Shown: one piece after another, positions 49,926 to 62,115 of the stretch
Position numbering within the stretch: the stretch's first letter is position 1
Layout: every line of letters starts with the position of its first letter
From: Taeniopygia guttata
Lineage: Eukaryota; Chordata; Aves; Passeriformes; Estrildidae
Assembly: GCF_048771995.1 (NCBI RefSeq)
Contig: NC_133050.1
Location: 5,406,501-5,470,500 of the forward strand
Length of the DNA: 64,000 nt
Direction: 5' to 3'
Made by a program: the position numbers and the translations under genes
Notes under the pieces: generated by a model
What the model was told of the DNA's origin: nothing
What the model saw: the letters and a program-made list of their open reading frames with translations, nothing else
The model's database searches: none

Positions 49926-50195
49926 TGAATGCCTTTAAACTGAAAAAGAGAAGGTTTAGAGATGTTGGGAAGCATTTGTTCCCTGTGAGTGTGGTGAGGC
50001 ATCAGCACAGGCTATGCAGAGGAGCTGTGGCTGCTCCTGGATCCCTGGAAGTGTCCAAGGCCAGGCTGGATGAGGCTTGGAGCAACCTGGGATAGTGGAA
50101 GGTGTCCCTGCCCATGGCAGGGGGTGGGATGAGATGAGTTTTAAGGTCCCTTTAAATCCAAACAAGCCTGTGATTCCATGATCTCCCCATCCAGC
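49926..50195 (+). mobile_element. CR1 LINE 3' fragment
   Basis: A + strand CR1 3' end has TTTGTTCCCTGTGAGTGTGG, GGCCAGGCTGGATGAGGC and TTTAAGGTCCCTTTAAATCC, then terminal octamer-like TGTGATTCCATGAT. It is 5'-truncated. Confidence 0.9.
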
Positions 50196-50309
50196 ATCCT
50201 GACCCCTCACATCACCCCATGCATCACGCTGACCTCAGGACCCAGCTGCAGTGGGCTTCCAGCTCCCCCCATCCAACAATCTGTGCACATAAGGGGGTTG
50301 GGGTGTGTG

Positions 50310-50440
50310 CATAGAGGAGTTTTAATTAGCTAATAATCTTTAATAGGGTTTAATTGCCTTGTTATAAAAGGTAATTACAGCAATACATCAATTAGAGCTG
50401 TAAAATTAATAGATTTACCAGTTGTATTTATTGAGGAGCT
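50310..50440. promoter_or_regulatory. AT-rich element dense in homeodomain-type sites
   Basis: About 130 bases hold repeated TAATTA/TTAATT cores: TTTTAATTAG, CTAATAATC, TTTAATTGCC, the palindrome GTAATTAC, CAATTAGAG and AAATTAATAG. It is sharply bounded by GC-rich sequence. The composition fits a conserved enhancer, but conservation cannot be seen from one sequence. Confidence 0.25.
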
Positions 50441-51850
50441 GCGGCTGGCAGCGTGCAGCAGCCAGGGCAGCACTGGTGGTTCTGCTCTGACACCAACAGT
50501 GGGAAGGAGAGCAGCCACCAAACCTCTCTGGCATGGACCCTGCCCCTCCAGCCAGGACAATCTGAGACCCACCAGCAAACTGCCCCAGGACCAGCAGGCA
50601 GGCAGAGCAGATGGACAGACAGGCCAAACAGGAACGTGGGGTTCTGTAGGTGCAGGCTCAGGCTCAGTGTCCCTGCCATGTCTCTTGGGGACACTGGAAC
50701 AAGTCACCTCTGCTCTGCTGGAGATCCTGAGGTGGAAACAGCTCTGTCTGCGTGTGCTGGGGCAGATGTCTGCCCACAGCAATGGCTGTGGAGACACCTG
50801 TGACCCCCCTCATCCCCACATTTCACTGTCAGGAGAAAGCCATTCCCATAACCCAGTGTCTGAATGGCTCTTTAGAAGGTAGCAGGGACCCATGGGTGCA
50901 AGGATGGAAGCCCACCCACACTGCCAGGCAGAGGGGGTGTCCTCTGGGCTGTGCAGCTTGCTCCAAGCTCTCCCAGACCCTCCCAAACCCCAAGCACAGG
51001 GGCTGTGGTCAGACTGCCAAGTGGCAAGTGGTGACCCAATGGAAAATGCATCTCATGGGATGGGCTTTAGAGGAAAAGCTGCTCTCTGCTGTGTTGTGGC
51101 TTCCTCATTCAGTTCATGGCTTAAGCACATGGGGGGTCAGGGATGAGGTGCTGAGCCCTCCCAGCCCCTTTCCAGCTTTGCTGATCCTTCTATCAAGCAG
51201 GATCTGCCTATTTGCCATAAAGTCAGGAGAGCACACAAACATCTGCTCAAAGTATCCCATTTCACTGCAAGAAGTGTTTCTGAAGGTAATGTCCCAAAGA
51301 AGCCAATTTCCTGCTCCCCACAGCCCCCAGCCCTGCGGGGTTGGGGTCCCACTCACGTTCTCGTGACCACTTTTCCCAAAGCTGTGCCTGGTGCCTGCAG
51401 GAAAAGCCAAAAGACAATGGGCTGGCACGAGACCAGGCCAGCCTGGGGCAGAGGGATGGAGGCTCACACACACAGACACCAGCCTGGGATGTGCCCCCTT
51501 GAATGGCACTTTGGAACAGCCCCCAAAGCTGCAGTGACTGGCGGGACCCCAGCTCACCCCCATCAATCCTGAGGGGGGACTCAAAGGAGTTCAAAAATCC
51601 CTTTGTGCTTTGCCCAGACACCTGGGGCAAATTAGAGAACCCTCAGCACAGCTGGAAATGAATCTTTGCTTCCCACAGTGCAGCAGCAGAGTCATCTCAG
51701 CCTTGGAGAGAGGTGGGGATCTGCAGCAGCTGCTGCTCTGTGGGCACACAGTGCCTTCAGGCATTGGGGGCTTCACAAATAACCCAGAAAAACTGCCTGC
51801 AGGGATTCCTGCCGCTCCCACAGCTTGTGCTAGAAAAGCTCTAAAGCAGG
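50441..51850. other. Unique flank sequence
   Basis: I see no gene or repeat here. Confidence 0.4.
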
Positions 51851-52219
51851 GATGGCCCTCAGAAGATGGCCAGGCAGGGATGGGATGTCCCTTGGGATGC
51901 TCCCAGGTCGGGATGTCCCTCAGGAGGTGGCCAGGCAGGGATGGGATGTCCCTTGGGATGCTCCCAGGTCGGGATGTCCCTCAGGAGGTGGCCAGGCAGG
52001 GATGGGATGTCCCTTGGGATGCTCCCAGGTCGGGATGTCCCTCAGGAGATGGCCAGGCAGGGGTGGGATGTCCCTTGGGATGCTCCCAGGTCAGGATGTC
52101 CCTCAGGAGATGGCCAGGCAGGGATGGGATGTCCCTTGGGATGCTCCCAGGTTGGGATTTCCCTCAGGAGATGGCCAGGCAGGGATGGGATGTCCCTTGG
52201 GATGCTCCCAGGTCGGGAT
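51851..52219. repeat. 61-bp minisatellite, six copies
   Basis: Six tandem units of 61 bp share GGCCAGGCAGGGATGGGATG and CTTGGGATGCTCCCAGGT. Units differ by very few bases, so expansion was recent. The period is not a multiple of three, so the open frames are accidental. Confidence 0.96.
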
Positions 52220-55040
52220 AAGCTGGTCAATGCCCCCCTGGAGCCCCCCAGGCAGTCCCATGGCACTGCCTCTCCAGCCAGGGGTGCCAGGATTGGGATG
52301 TGATTTGTGGAGGTTTGCTCCACAAATGATGAGCATCTTCTGGTGTAAGAAACAGCCCAGAGCTGCTGCTGCTCCTGCACTACAACATCCTCTGCTCAAG
52401 GGTCTCCACTGCCTGGGGCTTTAAGGATCCCACAAGAAAAATAATCTCCAGGAACAGCTTCAGGATGAGCTATTCCCACCTCTAGAGTGACCATTTCCTC
52501 TTCTACACTTTGCCCATGTGCACAATGTCCAGCTCTGCCCCTCTGCTCCAGCTGCAGGGATTAAAGCAGCCCCCAGGCCTGGCCCCCTCATCCCTGCTGC
52601 CCTGGGGAAGGGATGGGGACAGGGACAGGGACAAGGCAGGTGAGACACCTGGAGCCCCACATTGCCTGTGCACATAGTCAGATCCCCTTCCACTGTTTTA
52701 AAAGGCAGAAAGGGGGAGAGGCCTTGGCACACCCCTCCTGGGATCCCTGGTGCAGAGGGGACAGGGCAGACACACTCTTGGTTTCCAAGCAGCAGCATCC
52801 CACCTCCCCTGCAGCCTCCATCCTCTTCCAGTTCCTCAGGTGGTGCCACCTCCTCTGTCCTTGCAGCTCCTCAGGGAAGGGGCTGTGTCTGCAGATGTCC
52901 ATGACCAGCTGGCAGCACAGCATGTGGAAATCCCACGCTGGCAGAAGGAAATCAAGCCCCAGAAAATCCAGCTATCAGCATCTTATGCCAGAGATGTTTT
53001 CTAAACTCGCTGCTCCTCCAAACCCAGCATCTTATCCCTGTTTGTCCTTTGACCACCCTGGATCCGACAGCAGTGAACACCTCAGTGTCAGCACATCCTG
53101 CCAGAAACATCCCAGACATTTGCTCATATAAAAGATGGTGTTAGCTCATTTCAGCTCAGAATGACATGGAAGTCTCCACTCTTCCATTTTTTCCTTCCAA
53201 ATCTGCCACCTTTGCTGCTGCAGATGCAACTCTGAGCAATACTGACAAGCTCAGAGAGCAGGATTCCATGGGAAAAAATGTAGAATTATGGAATTTCCTG
53301 ACTTGGAAGGGACATACAAGGCTGCTTCTCAGCAGAGCTGCTCAGGGCAGGCAGATCTCAGTGCTGGGGAGGGACCCTGCACTGCCAGGCCCTGATGGAC
53401 AGCAGCCCAGGGCCCTGATGGACAGCAGGGCATGGGCTGTGGGGCTGCTGAGCACCTCTCCCCCTCTCCACACTCTGTATTTCTGGAGATGAACCACTGC
53501 TGCCCATATTCCATCAGCAGGAAAAGCTGCACGGGGCAAACCCTGTGTGCCCACAGCCATTTCCATTCCTTTCCATCCCCAGTGATTTCTGAGCAGGGCT
53601 GGTTTCTGCTGTTCACTGCACTTCTCCCTCCTGGCCTGCTCAGTGCTGCCACTGGGGGGGAGGGCAGCATGATGTGGCTGCTTGGCTTTACCACATTTAG
53701 TGATCCAAAAAGCCACATTAAAAATTGCACTCAAAATAGTACTAAACTGAAGTGCTGGGAGAGTCCCTCAGATTAAAGGAGAAAACGAAACTGGGTTCAG
53801 TTGTAGAAGTTAGAGCAGCTGTCAGAAGTTAGCTGCACAAAGCTGGAGTCAGAGCATGGTGCAGAATGGGGTGTGGGACTCACTCTCAGCCCTGCACAGG
53901 TAGAACAGCCCTGAGGCTGCTCCCATCCAAGCTGGGAGCTAGAAGTCTTTTCCCAAAGCAGGTGAACAAATCTGCCCCGTGCAGAAAGCTCTGGGGAAGG
54001 GGCTGGAGCCCCAGAATGCCCCAGGGAGACCCCGAGCTGTGGTTTGCAGGGGGAATCCGAGGCTCCAGCACAGGACAAAGCCAGAGCAGCTCTGGGGCCG
54101 TGGCTCACCTGTGCTGCCCTTTGGAGCTGCTCCTGCAGCATCCCCAGGCCAGTGGGTGGAGGAGCAGAGCGAGTTTCCTTCACGGGCTTTGGACGTAAAA
54201 GGCAGCAGAGGCTGGAGGTGAGCAGATTAACATCAAAGGAAAAAGATGATAAAAAAGTGCTTCATCCCACTTTGTCCCAGGCAGGAGAGGCCCAGTGACC
54301 AAACAGGCTCCCGTGAATCACGCTGCTGACGAAGGCAGCAACGGGCTGTTTGTTTTCCTGTTGCCAGGGCCCCGTGGCTGGGCTTGGATCTGTGAGCCCT
54401 GTGGTTCAGCCACTCTTTCAAGAGGGTTTGGGATGGGGAAGCTGGGGGATCTCTGCTGTGATTTGAGGGCAGAGCTGAGACCACAGGGTGGGGTTGGACT
54501 GGGCAGGATGGAGCTTGTGGTACCAGGAGAGGGAACTGTGCTGGCTGGAGACCCCAAATGCTGCAGAGAGCAGCAGGATGGAGGCTGGGGGGGCAGTGGC
54601 AGCAGAAGCAGAGGGTGCTGTAAGAACCACTGCACAAGGACGGCTGGAGGACAGATCCCACTGGGAATGACACACGGACAATCAGAAAACACCCTCAGCT
54701 CCGATGACAAAGGCAGAGAGCGCCAAACTGCCCTCCTGTTCCATGCTGCAGGTGAGTTTCCACTTCCTCCACTTCTGCCTTCTGCCCTTCTCTGTGCAAA
54801 GCCTGGCTGCACTCACTGGATGCTCAGATCTGCTGGGTCTGCAGTGCTCAGCCCGAGTGCTAAAGCATCTCCTCCACCCTCCAGTGAGCTATGGGGTCTT
54901 CAGAGCTCATCTATCAATGATGCAGAAGTCCATGCCTCCATTTGCCAGTCTGGGTTCAGCATATTCTGCCATTTTTCCATTCTTCCATGACTGTCTTAAC
55001 ACCTGGGGCTTTGTCTGCATAGAGATGGTCTCTTCAAGCA
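52220..55040. other. Unique flank sequence with a tiny CR1 remnant
   Basis: There is no recognisable gene. A remnant of about 50 bases at 53275-53325 (GGAATTTCCTGACTTGGAAG) resembles a minus-strand CR1 3' end. Confidence 0.4.
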
Positions 55041-55044
55041 CCTA

Positions 55045-55330
55045 GAATCTCAGAATCACCTTGAAGCTCATCTCCTTCCACCCTCATGCCATGCTCAGCA
55101 GCATCTTCCACTGGACCAGGCTGCTCCAAGCCCTGAGTACTTCCAGGGATGGGACAGCCACAGCTTCTCTGGGCAACTTGTACTGCTGCCTCACCACTCT
55201 CACAGGGAAGAATTCCTTCCTCATATCTAAACTAAACCTACTCTTTTAAAGTTTAAATCTGTTGCCATTTGTCCTCTTTCCATGATCCCCGCTCATCCAT
55301 TTCCTTCTTGCCCTTCCAGCAGGTCTCCCC
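55045..55330 (-). mobile_element. CR1 LINE 3' fragment
   Basis: A minus-strand CR1 3' end carries ACCTTGAAGCTCATCTCCTT, GACCAGGCTGCTCCAAGCCC and AGCTTCTCTGGGCAACTTG. It is more diverged than its neighbours. Confidence 0.85.
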
Positions 55331-55379
55331 CCAGCCATGCCAGTCTCTTGTCTTCCTTTCCTGATTTCTTTCTCATGTG

Positions 55380-55740
55380 GATTGAGAGTTCTTGCACTCC
55401 ATGGAAAGAGTCCTTAAGGACTTGCTAACTCTGTTCTGCCCCTTGTCCCTCAGGGCAGTTTCTTAGGGGTCCCATTGAACAATTTGCAGTTTGCTATCCC
55501 ACAATTCAAGGTCCAGACCTAACTTGAATCTTTGCCTGTCCCACATCCCCCAGGGCTGTGAGTTCCACTGGTGCATGGTCACTGCAGCCCAGGCTGCCTC
55601 CAGTCTTGGTGCTGCTGATGAGCTGACCTGGGCTGGTGATCAGCAGGTCCCACAGACAGATATATCTATCCTCTCTGTAGGACCTCCATACATGGCCCCT
55701 TGCAAAGCCAAGACCTGCTCTCCTATGAGGATGTTGGAAA
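55380..55740. mobile_element. Unclassified interspersed-repeat-like segment
   Basis: The part around TTCCACTGGTGCATGGTCAC resembles a dispersed avian repeat that I recognise but cannot place in a family with confidence. It directly adjoins CR1 copies on both sides. It could be the inner part of a LINE or an old LTR-type relic; if the latter it is a fossil fragment only. Confidence 0.3.
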
Positions 55741-55825
55741 TTACCATAATGCAAATAAAGCAATGAATTATTAATGATAATTCAGCATCCTCTGCACAAG
55801 CCTCTGCTCTGTCAAAGGATAAAAG

Positions 55826-56025
55826 GAGGGTGGAGAGGCCCTGCACAGCTGCCCAGAGAAGCTGTGGCTGCCCCATCCCTGGAATTGCTCAAGGCCAGGC
55901 TGGATGTGCCTTGGAATAACCTGGGATGGTGGAAGGTGTCCTTGCCCACGGCAGCATGGTGCAAGGAGATGGGTTTCAAAGTTTCAAAGTCCCTTCCAGC
56001 GCAAACCCCTCAGTGATTCCGTAAC
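55826..56025 (+). mobile_element. CR1 LINE 3' fragment
   Basis: A + strand CR1 3' end has AGAAGCTGTGGCTGCCCCAT, GGCCAGGCTGGATGTGCC and a duplicated GTTTCAAA just before TCCCTTCCAGCGCAAACC. Confidence 0.88.
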
Positions 56026-56362
56026 CCCCAGGGTGTGACCGGTCCTTTTGCTGTGACACAGCTGGGCCCATCCTGGTTCCCTTCCCTGGGCAGCAAGGCC
56101 AGCCCAGCACCGTGCCAGGGGCAGAGGGCACAGCAGCGAACCCTCCCTCCCCGGGATGGCACCCCCAGACCTGCCCGCACCCCAGACCACGGCCGGGGGG
56201 GGGCTGCAGCCCCCCGAGGTGATGCCAAGGTCACTGCCAGCCGGGACAAGGCTGGGTGAGCACAGCGAGCCCGGCAGAGCAGGAGGGACCGGCAGCTCCA
56301 TCTCGTGTCGGACGGCAGCAGCACAGAGCGGCGAGCCCGGCCAGCCCGGGGGATGCCACAAC

Positions 56363-57380
56363 TCGCTGTCCCGTGTCACCCCGTGCTGTCCCGTTTCACC
56401 CCCTCACTGTCCCCTGCCACCCCTCACTGTCCCCTGCCACCCCTCGCTGTCCCTGCCACCCCTCGCTGTCATGTGCCACCCCTCGCTATCCCGTGCCATC
56501 CCTCGCTGTCCCTGCCCCCCCCGCTGTCCTGTGTCACCCCTCTCTGTCCCATGCCACCCCTCGCTGTCCCGTGTCACCCCTCGCTGTCCCGTGCCATCTC
56601 TCGCTGTCCCGTGCCATCCCTCACTATCCCGTGTCACCCCTCGTTGTCATGTGCCACCCCTCGCTGTCCTGTTTCACCCCCTCGCTGTCCCGTGTCACCC
56701 CTCGCTGTCCCGTGCCATCCCTCGCTGTCCCGTTTCACCCCCTCACTGTCCCGTTTCACCCCCTCGCTGTCCCGTGCTACCCCTCTCTGTTCCGTGCCAC
56801 CCCTCGCTGTCCTGTGCCACCCCTCGCTGCCATGTGCCATCCCTCACTGTCCTGTGCCACCCCTCTCTGTCCCGTATCACCCTGTGCTGTCCCGTGCCAT
56901 CCCTCGCTGTCCCGTGTCACCCCTTGCTGTCCCATGTCACCCCTCGCTGTCCTGTGCCACCCCTCACTGTCCAGTGTCACCCCTCGCTGTCCCTGCCATC
57001 CCTCTCTGTCCTGTGCCACCCCTCTCTGTCCCATGTCACTCCTCTCTGTCCCTGCCACCCCTCACTGTCCCTGCCACCCCTCACTGTCCCGTGTCACCCC
57101 TCACTGTCCTGTGCCACCCCTCGCTGTCCTGTGCCACCCCTCTCTGTCCTGTGCCACCCCCTCGCTGTCCCGTGTCACCCCTCACTGTCCTGTGCCACCC
57201 CTCGCTGTCCTGTGCCACCCCTCTCTGTCCTGTGCCACCCCCTCGCTGTCCCGTGCCATCCCTCGCTGTCCTGTGCCATCCCTCACTGTCCCATGCCATG
57301 CCTCTCTGTCCCTGCCACCCCTCGCTGTCCCTGCCACTCCTCTCTGTCCCTGTCACCCCTTGCTGTCCCTGCCACCCCTC
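56363..57380. repeat. 20-bp C-rich minisatellite, about 50 copies
   Basis: About 1 kb of tandem units of 20 bp (with 18-19 and 21-bp variants), typical form CTGTCCCGTGCCACCCCTCG. It is C-rich on + and has no stop codons, which explains the long open + frames. It begins in a CpG-rich segment (56160-56360) and ends at another. Confidence 0.97.
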
Positions 57381-57633
57381 AGCACAGACCCCCGGCCTGG
57401 CCGCAGAGCGCGTGGCACCGAAAGCACAAGCGTAAATTGATTTTTACAGGCACAGGGCCCAGCCTGAGCAACTGCTGCTCCTTAGGGAAGCAGCGCCAAT
57501 GCTCCCGAGCTCCCATTCATGGCTGGTGTCTTCCCAAGGGGGTGAGGACAGAAGCCATCCCTCGCTGGGGTCACTGCCAGCAGCACTTGTCCCCTGGCAC
57601 TGAACACCCGGTGTCGGTGTCAGGGCAATGAGG

Positions 57634-57905
57634 GGGACACACAGGCCATGGGACACGAGCACAGTGCCCTGAGCAGGACACACAGGCCATGGGACACAGG
57701 CACAGTGCCCTGAGCAGGACACACAGGCCATGGGACATGAGCACAGTGCCCTGAGCAGGACACACAGGCCATGGGACACGAGCACAGTGCCCTGAGCAGG
57801 ACACACAGGCCATGGGACACGAGCACAGTGCCCTGAGCAGGGCACACAGGCCATGGGAGATGAGCAGGACACACAGGGACAGTGCCCTGAGCAGGACACA
57901 GAGGC
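57634..57905. repeat. 41-bp minisatellite, about six copies
   Basis: Units of 41 bp share CACAGGCCATGGGACACGAG and CACAGTGCCCTGAGCAGGA. The last units are partly deleted. Confidence 0.94.
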
Positions 57906-60900
57906 CATGGGAGACACGGGATGGATGCAAGTGACAGCTCCTGCATCCCTGCCTCTGCACAGAACGCCCTGGACACACAGCCAGGCTCCTGGCTCCCTGC
58001 TTCTGGGATGGACCCACAGTTCTTCCTCCTCCCAGTGCCCTTCCAGCCCATGGCACAGCCCTGCCATCCTGCCCGAGCAGAAAACCCCTCTCTTGGCCCT
58101 GCTGGCACACGGCTGGTGCCAGGATCTGGCTGCTGGCACGGCAGAGTGCCAGGCGGTCCGGAGGGGAGCAGAGGCAGGCTGAGCTGCAGGTGTTGGGCTG
58201 ATGGCAGCACCTCCCACTGCCTGGGGAGCTGTGGGGCAGTGCCGGGGCTGCTCCAGTTTCCAGAAACCAGATCTCCAGGGAGGCTGCCAGCCCGAGCACC
58301 AACTGGCAGACGTGGCGAGCAGGGTGGTGGGCATGGCCTGGCAGTGAGGTGCTGCTGCTCTGCTGCACCACAATCCTGCCACTCACAGGACTATCGCCTT
58401 TGGAGCATCCCAAAGGACCAGGGGAGCAGGAATGGATATGGGGATTTATTTTGGTGTTGCTTCAGCCAGATGGTGCCCTGCACATGCCTGCTGGTACTGC
58501 CTCTGTGGCTGCTCCAGGCCAGGCACGGCCCAAGGTGCCCACTGCATCTCCTGACAATGGGGTCAGGAACGGGGCCCCGTGTTCCTGGAAGGGCGAGATG
58601 GGCCTCAGACAGCTGGTGGGGGGCTCTTTGCCCAAATGCTGAATTCTTGCCATGTGCAGGGAACTCCTGCCTGCACTCACCCACCCTCTCCGAGGCAAAC
58701 CCAAGGTGGAATTTGAGGCAGGAGCAGGGTAACACCTGAGATCAGCTTGCTGCCCTGGGTGCTATCCCCTCTCCTAACCCACAGCCTCCTCCTTTGGCAT
58801 GGCACAGGGACAGGGTGACACTGTCCTGAGCCACCTCCCTGCCCCTGAGATGCTGAAACTAAGGAGTGGGTGGCTTCAGCCACTGTGGGGTGCAGTGGGG
58901 GTCTCCTGGATTTGCCAAAGCAGGACCAACAGCTGCTCTTTGCTCCATAAAGGGGTCTGAGCCCACGGCAGCTGGGGCTGTGGAAGCCTCAGGAATTGCC
59001 TCCCAATCCCCTTCTCCTTTCCCTGCTGGCTCAGTGCATGTGACAAACCCCGGGCCCCTGTGCCCCACGCGTGGCCGGGACTCGGGGAGCTGCAGAAGAT
59101 GTCCCCACAGCCGAGGCAATCCCGGCATTTTGGGAAACGTGCAAGCAGCTCACACTGGGATTTACACCCCTGGCATGGCCCTTTGCTGCTTGCCGAGGAT
59201 CCGGCCCTTCGGGCAGGCTCCGAAATGATCCCAAGCCCCCCTGCTTTTGTTATTAAATCAAATCCATCTGGCCTCCACCAGGGACGGTTGTTATTCGAGA
59301 TCCCTCTCCTAGAGGAGTTGGGATTAGCTCCGGGCATGGGGGATTCTCCCTCCCTCCCTCTCTCCCACCGCTCCCAGCCCTCCTGCCTCTCTCTTTTGTG
59401 TTTCTTCACTTCTCCAGGAGCAGGGGGAGGCGTGGGCAGCTTTTGTGCAGCGCTGGCTGCAGGGGTGTCCCTGCAGGACTGTGGTGCCACCGCGCTCCTG
59501 GTGGGTCCCATGGGGGCACACCTGCACCCCCCACCCACATCAGGGCAGCCAGACCCCCCTGAACCCCGGCAATGCCACAGCTGGCACGGGGGGTGACAGT
59601 GACACCAGGCTTTGTCCCAGCCACCTGCCACCCCCATTTTTGACCCCAGGCAGCCGAGCGCTGACAGGAGCTGCTCTCCCCGGGGACACACAGGGCTGAG
59701 CAGGGTAATCCCCTCTCCCAACCCCACAGAACCCACTGCCCCAGGAGGGCAGGGTGAACTGGAATGGTGAGGGACGTGCTACTGTGGAGCAAATGCTTTT
59801 AGCTTTCCAGCAAGTGCCTTGAGTGCTGCTGCTTGCCCAGGTGTCACTGCTGGTGTTCCTTAAGGCTGCAGCTCCCAAACCACCATTGAGGAGCTGCTGG
59901 ATTGAGGATTTGGCTTTTAGAAACTTCATGAAGATGATGGATTTCCACTGCTCTGACAACACAGAAAGCAGTGGGCAAATGAATTGGTGATGACCTGCCA
60001 GCAGGAGGCAGAGGCAGGGCACCCAGCCAGCGTGGGGATGTGTGTCTGCTCCTGGTGCAGCCCCTGGGGCCACCTGGACCAGCAAGGATAAGGTGACAGC
60101 ATGTCTGGCTCCAGCCCTCCAGGGACTCCTTTAGGTTGGGCAGATGGAGCCGTGGTCCCCATGGGCTCTCCAGTGCTGGGCCTTGTGCTGTGCTGGCAGC
60201 AATGAGTGCTCCAGCTTGTTTTGGAGTGATCACTGGGTAGAGGCTCCCCCTGAGCAGTGCTGGGCTCAGAACATGCCCTGACAGAGCGCTCCTGGCTGGG
60301 CTTGGCCTTGGCCTCTTGCACCTCCTCTGCTGTGAATTCTCTTGCAAGGACACAGCCCGACACGCAGGCACCTCCACCAGGGACAGGGTACACGGCCCCC
60401 AGCAAATGACACCCCCAGAAGCTGTGTATGAGGCACATCCCCCAGGGAGAAGTGACGGTGGCAGTGTGGGGTGAAGGCCAGCAGGGCACAGTGCCAGAGG
60501 GACCTGATGGGTCAGAGGCCAACTTTAAACATGGGTTCAGTGTTTAAACCCCTTTTGTGTGTAAATCTACAAAGCAGCATGCACCTTCCCAGCCTTGACA
60601 ACAGGAGAAACAGCATCAACCCCGGCATTTCCCTCTCACCACAGGGATACCTGGACCTGCAGACAGCCTGGACTGGGAAGTGGCACCTGAGCATCCTGGA
60701 TGGTCCTTCCATCACCCCTGGAACCACTGCAGCACCTGACGAGGCTCAGGGCATCCCTGCACTCCAGCAGCACCCCCAACTCACTGCAGACATCCTGCAG
60801 CCAGCTCTGCTGGACTTCAGCCTGGCTTCCAACAACTGGTCCTTCTGCAGCTGACTGGAAAACATAAAAGGAGACAAGGCACTTTCTGAGGGAGCACTGG

Positions 60901-61230
60901 AGTCCAGGCAATCAGCAATGTGGGAAGTGACAGTTTCACTCCTGGGTCACGCTGAGGTACAAACATTACCACACCTGCTCTGCTCTCCTGGGGAATCTGC
61001 AGCATTTAGGCACGAAGCCTGCATCCCACAGGAACTTTGTAATGCACAAGGGACTCCCCAGTGACAGAGGTGGTGCTCTCATCTTTCCTGGATGGCTCTG
61101 CTGGTGCCATCTCCTCGGGGAGCAAAGCACAGCCCCCTCCATCAACCAGCCCTGTGGTAGGCTGCCAGCCCGTTGGGGAAGAGATGGGAAAGTGTCCACT
61201 TGATGTGCCTGAAAAGCAGCGCACATCTCC
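57906..61230. other. Unique flank sequence
   Basis: There is no recognisable coding exon or array. Open frames on both strands lack family features. A less GC-rich stretch at 59225-59330 might be a conserved non-coding element, but nothing more can be said. Confidence 0.4.
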
Positions 61231-61232
61231 CT

Positions 61233-61350
61233 GTTGCTATGGAAACACTGCTTTTAAAGCAAATTAATAATAATAATTAACACGATCTATTAAATAATGG
61301 TAATAAAAGCATTAGTAATGACTTGTAATTGGTAAAGTACTTGGAATAAT
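61233..61350. promoter_or_regulatory. RFX-type site beside an AT-rich element
   Basis: GTTGCTATGGAAAC at 61233-61246 matches the RFX X-box pattern. It is followed by about 100 AT-rich bases with TAATAATTAA and TAATGACTTGTAATTGG type sequence. This is a candidate enhancer from motifs alone. Confidence 0.25.
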
Positions 61351-61739
61351 ATACACTCACCCTGTGATCTGCTCCCAGCTCAGAACTGGAGCTGGGGGCG
61401 GCATCTCCCACCCGCAGGGGAGTCCTGGGTGAGGGCGAGTGCCCTCTGCCTTCAGTACCGTACAGGCAGCAGCTTAGTGGGATTCAGGGAAGGATCAGAC
61501 TTTTATCTGGATAATGAGGATGTCTAGACTGATAAGAAGAAGGGGTAAATTGGCTCAGGGCCTTATTCTGCCTTGCTGTGTGCTTGGCACAGCAGCATGT
61601 GGTGGTGGTGGTGCCTGGGCAAAACTGAAGTGGGTTGAGACCAGGAGTCTACACCAGGCTAGAAAAGACCTTGTTCCTCCCAGTTTTTAACTGAGAAATC
61701 AGAGTACTTCCAGGACTGTTAACCCCTGGGAGGCAGAGG
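61351..61739. other. Unique flank sequence
   Basis: I see nothing recognisable here apart from a short TGG-type run near 61603. Confidence 0.4.
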
Positions 61740-61744
61740 TGAAG

Positions 61745-62115
61745 AGAACTCTGAGAAACTTTAATGTGCTCAAATTCAGCCTGGATAAGAGAAGGCTCCA
61801 GGGAGACCTTAGAGCTGCTTGCAGTGCCTAAAGGGGCTCCAACAGAGCTGGAGAGGGACTTTGCACAAGGGCCTGAAGGGACAAGACAAGGGGGAATGGC
61901 TTCCCACTGCCAGAGGGCAGGGTTAGATGGGATATTGGGAGGAAATTGTTCCCTGTGAGGGAGGTGAGGCCCTGGCACAGGATGCCCAGAGAAGATGTGG
62001 CTGCCCCATCCCTGGAAATGTCCAAGGCCAGGTTGGACAAGGCTTGGAGCAACCTGGGATAGTCCCTGCCCATGGCAGGGGCTGGGACAAGATGAGCTTT
62101 AAGTTCCCTTAGAAC
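61745..62115 (+). mobile_element. CR1 LINE 3' fragment
   Basis: This is among the longer CR1 3' ends here: TTCAGCCTGGATAAGAGAAG, AAAGGGGCTCCAACAGAGCT, TTGTTCCCTGTGAGGGAGG and TTGGACAAGGCTTGGAGCAA, ending before the terminal octamers. It lacks the GTGGAAGGTG part near its 3' end, a small deletion. Confidence 0.9.

Noticed and set aside
56156-57631. A 491-codon open + frame of CPVSPLAVPCH-type repeats
   Set aside because: It is a by-product of the 20-bp stop-free array; other frames are equally open.
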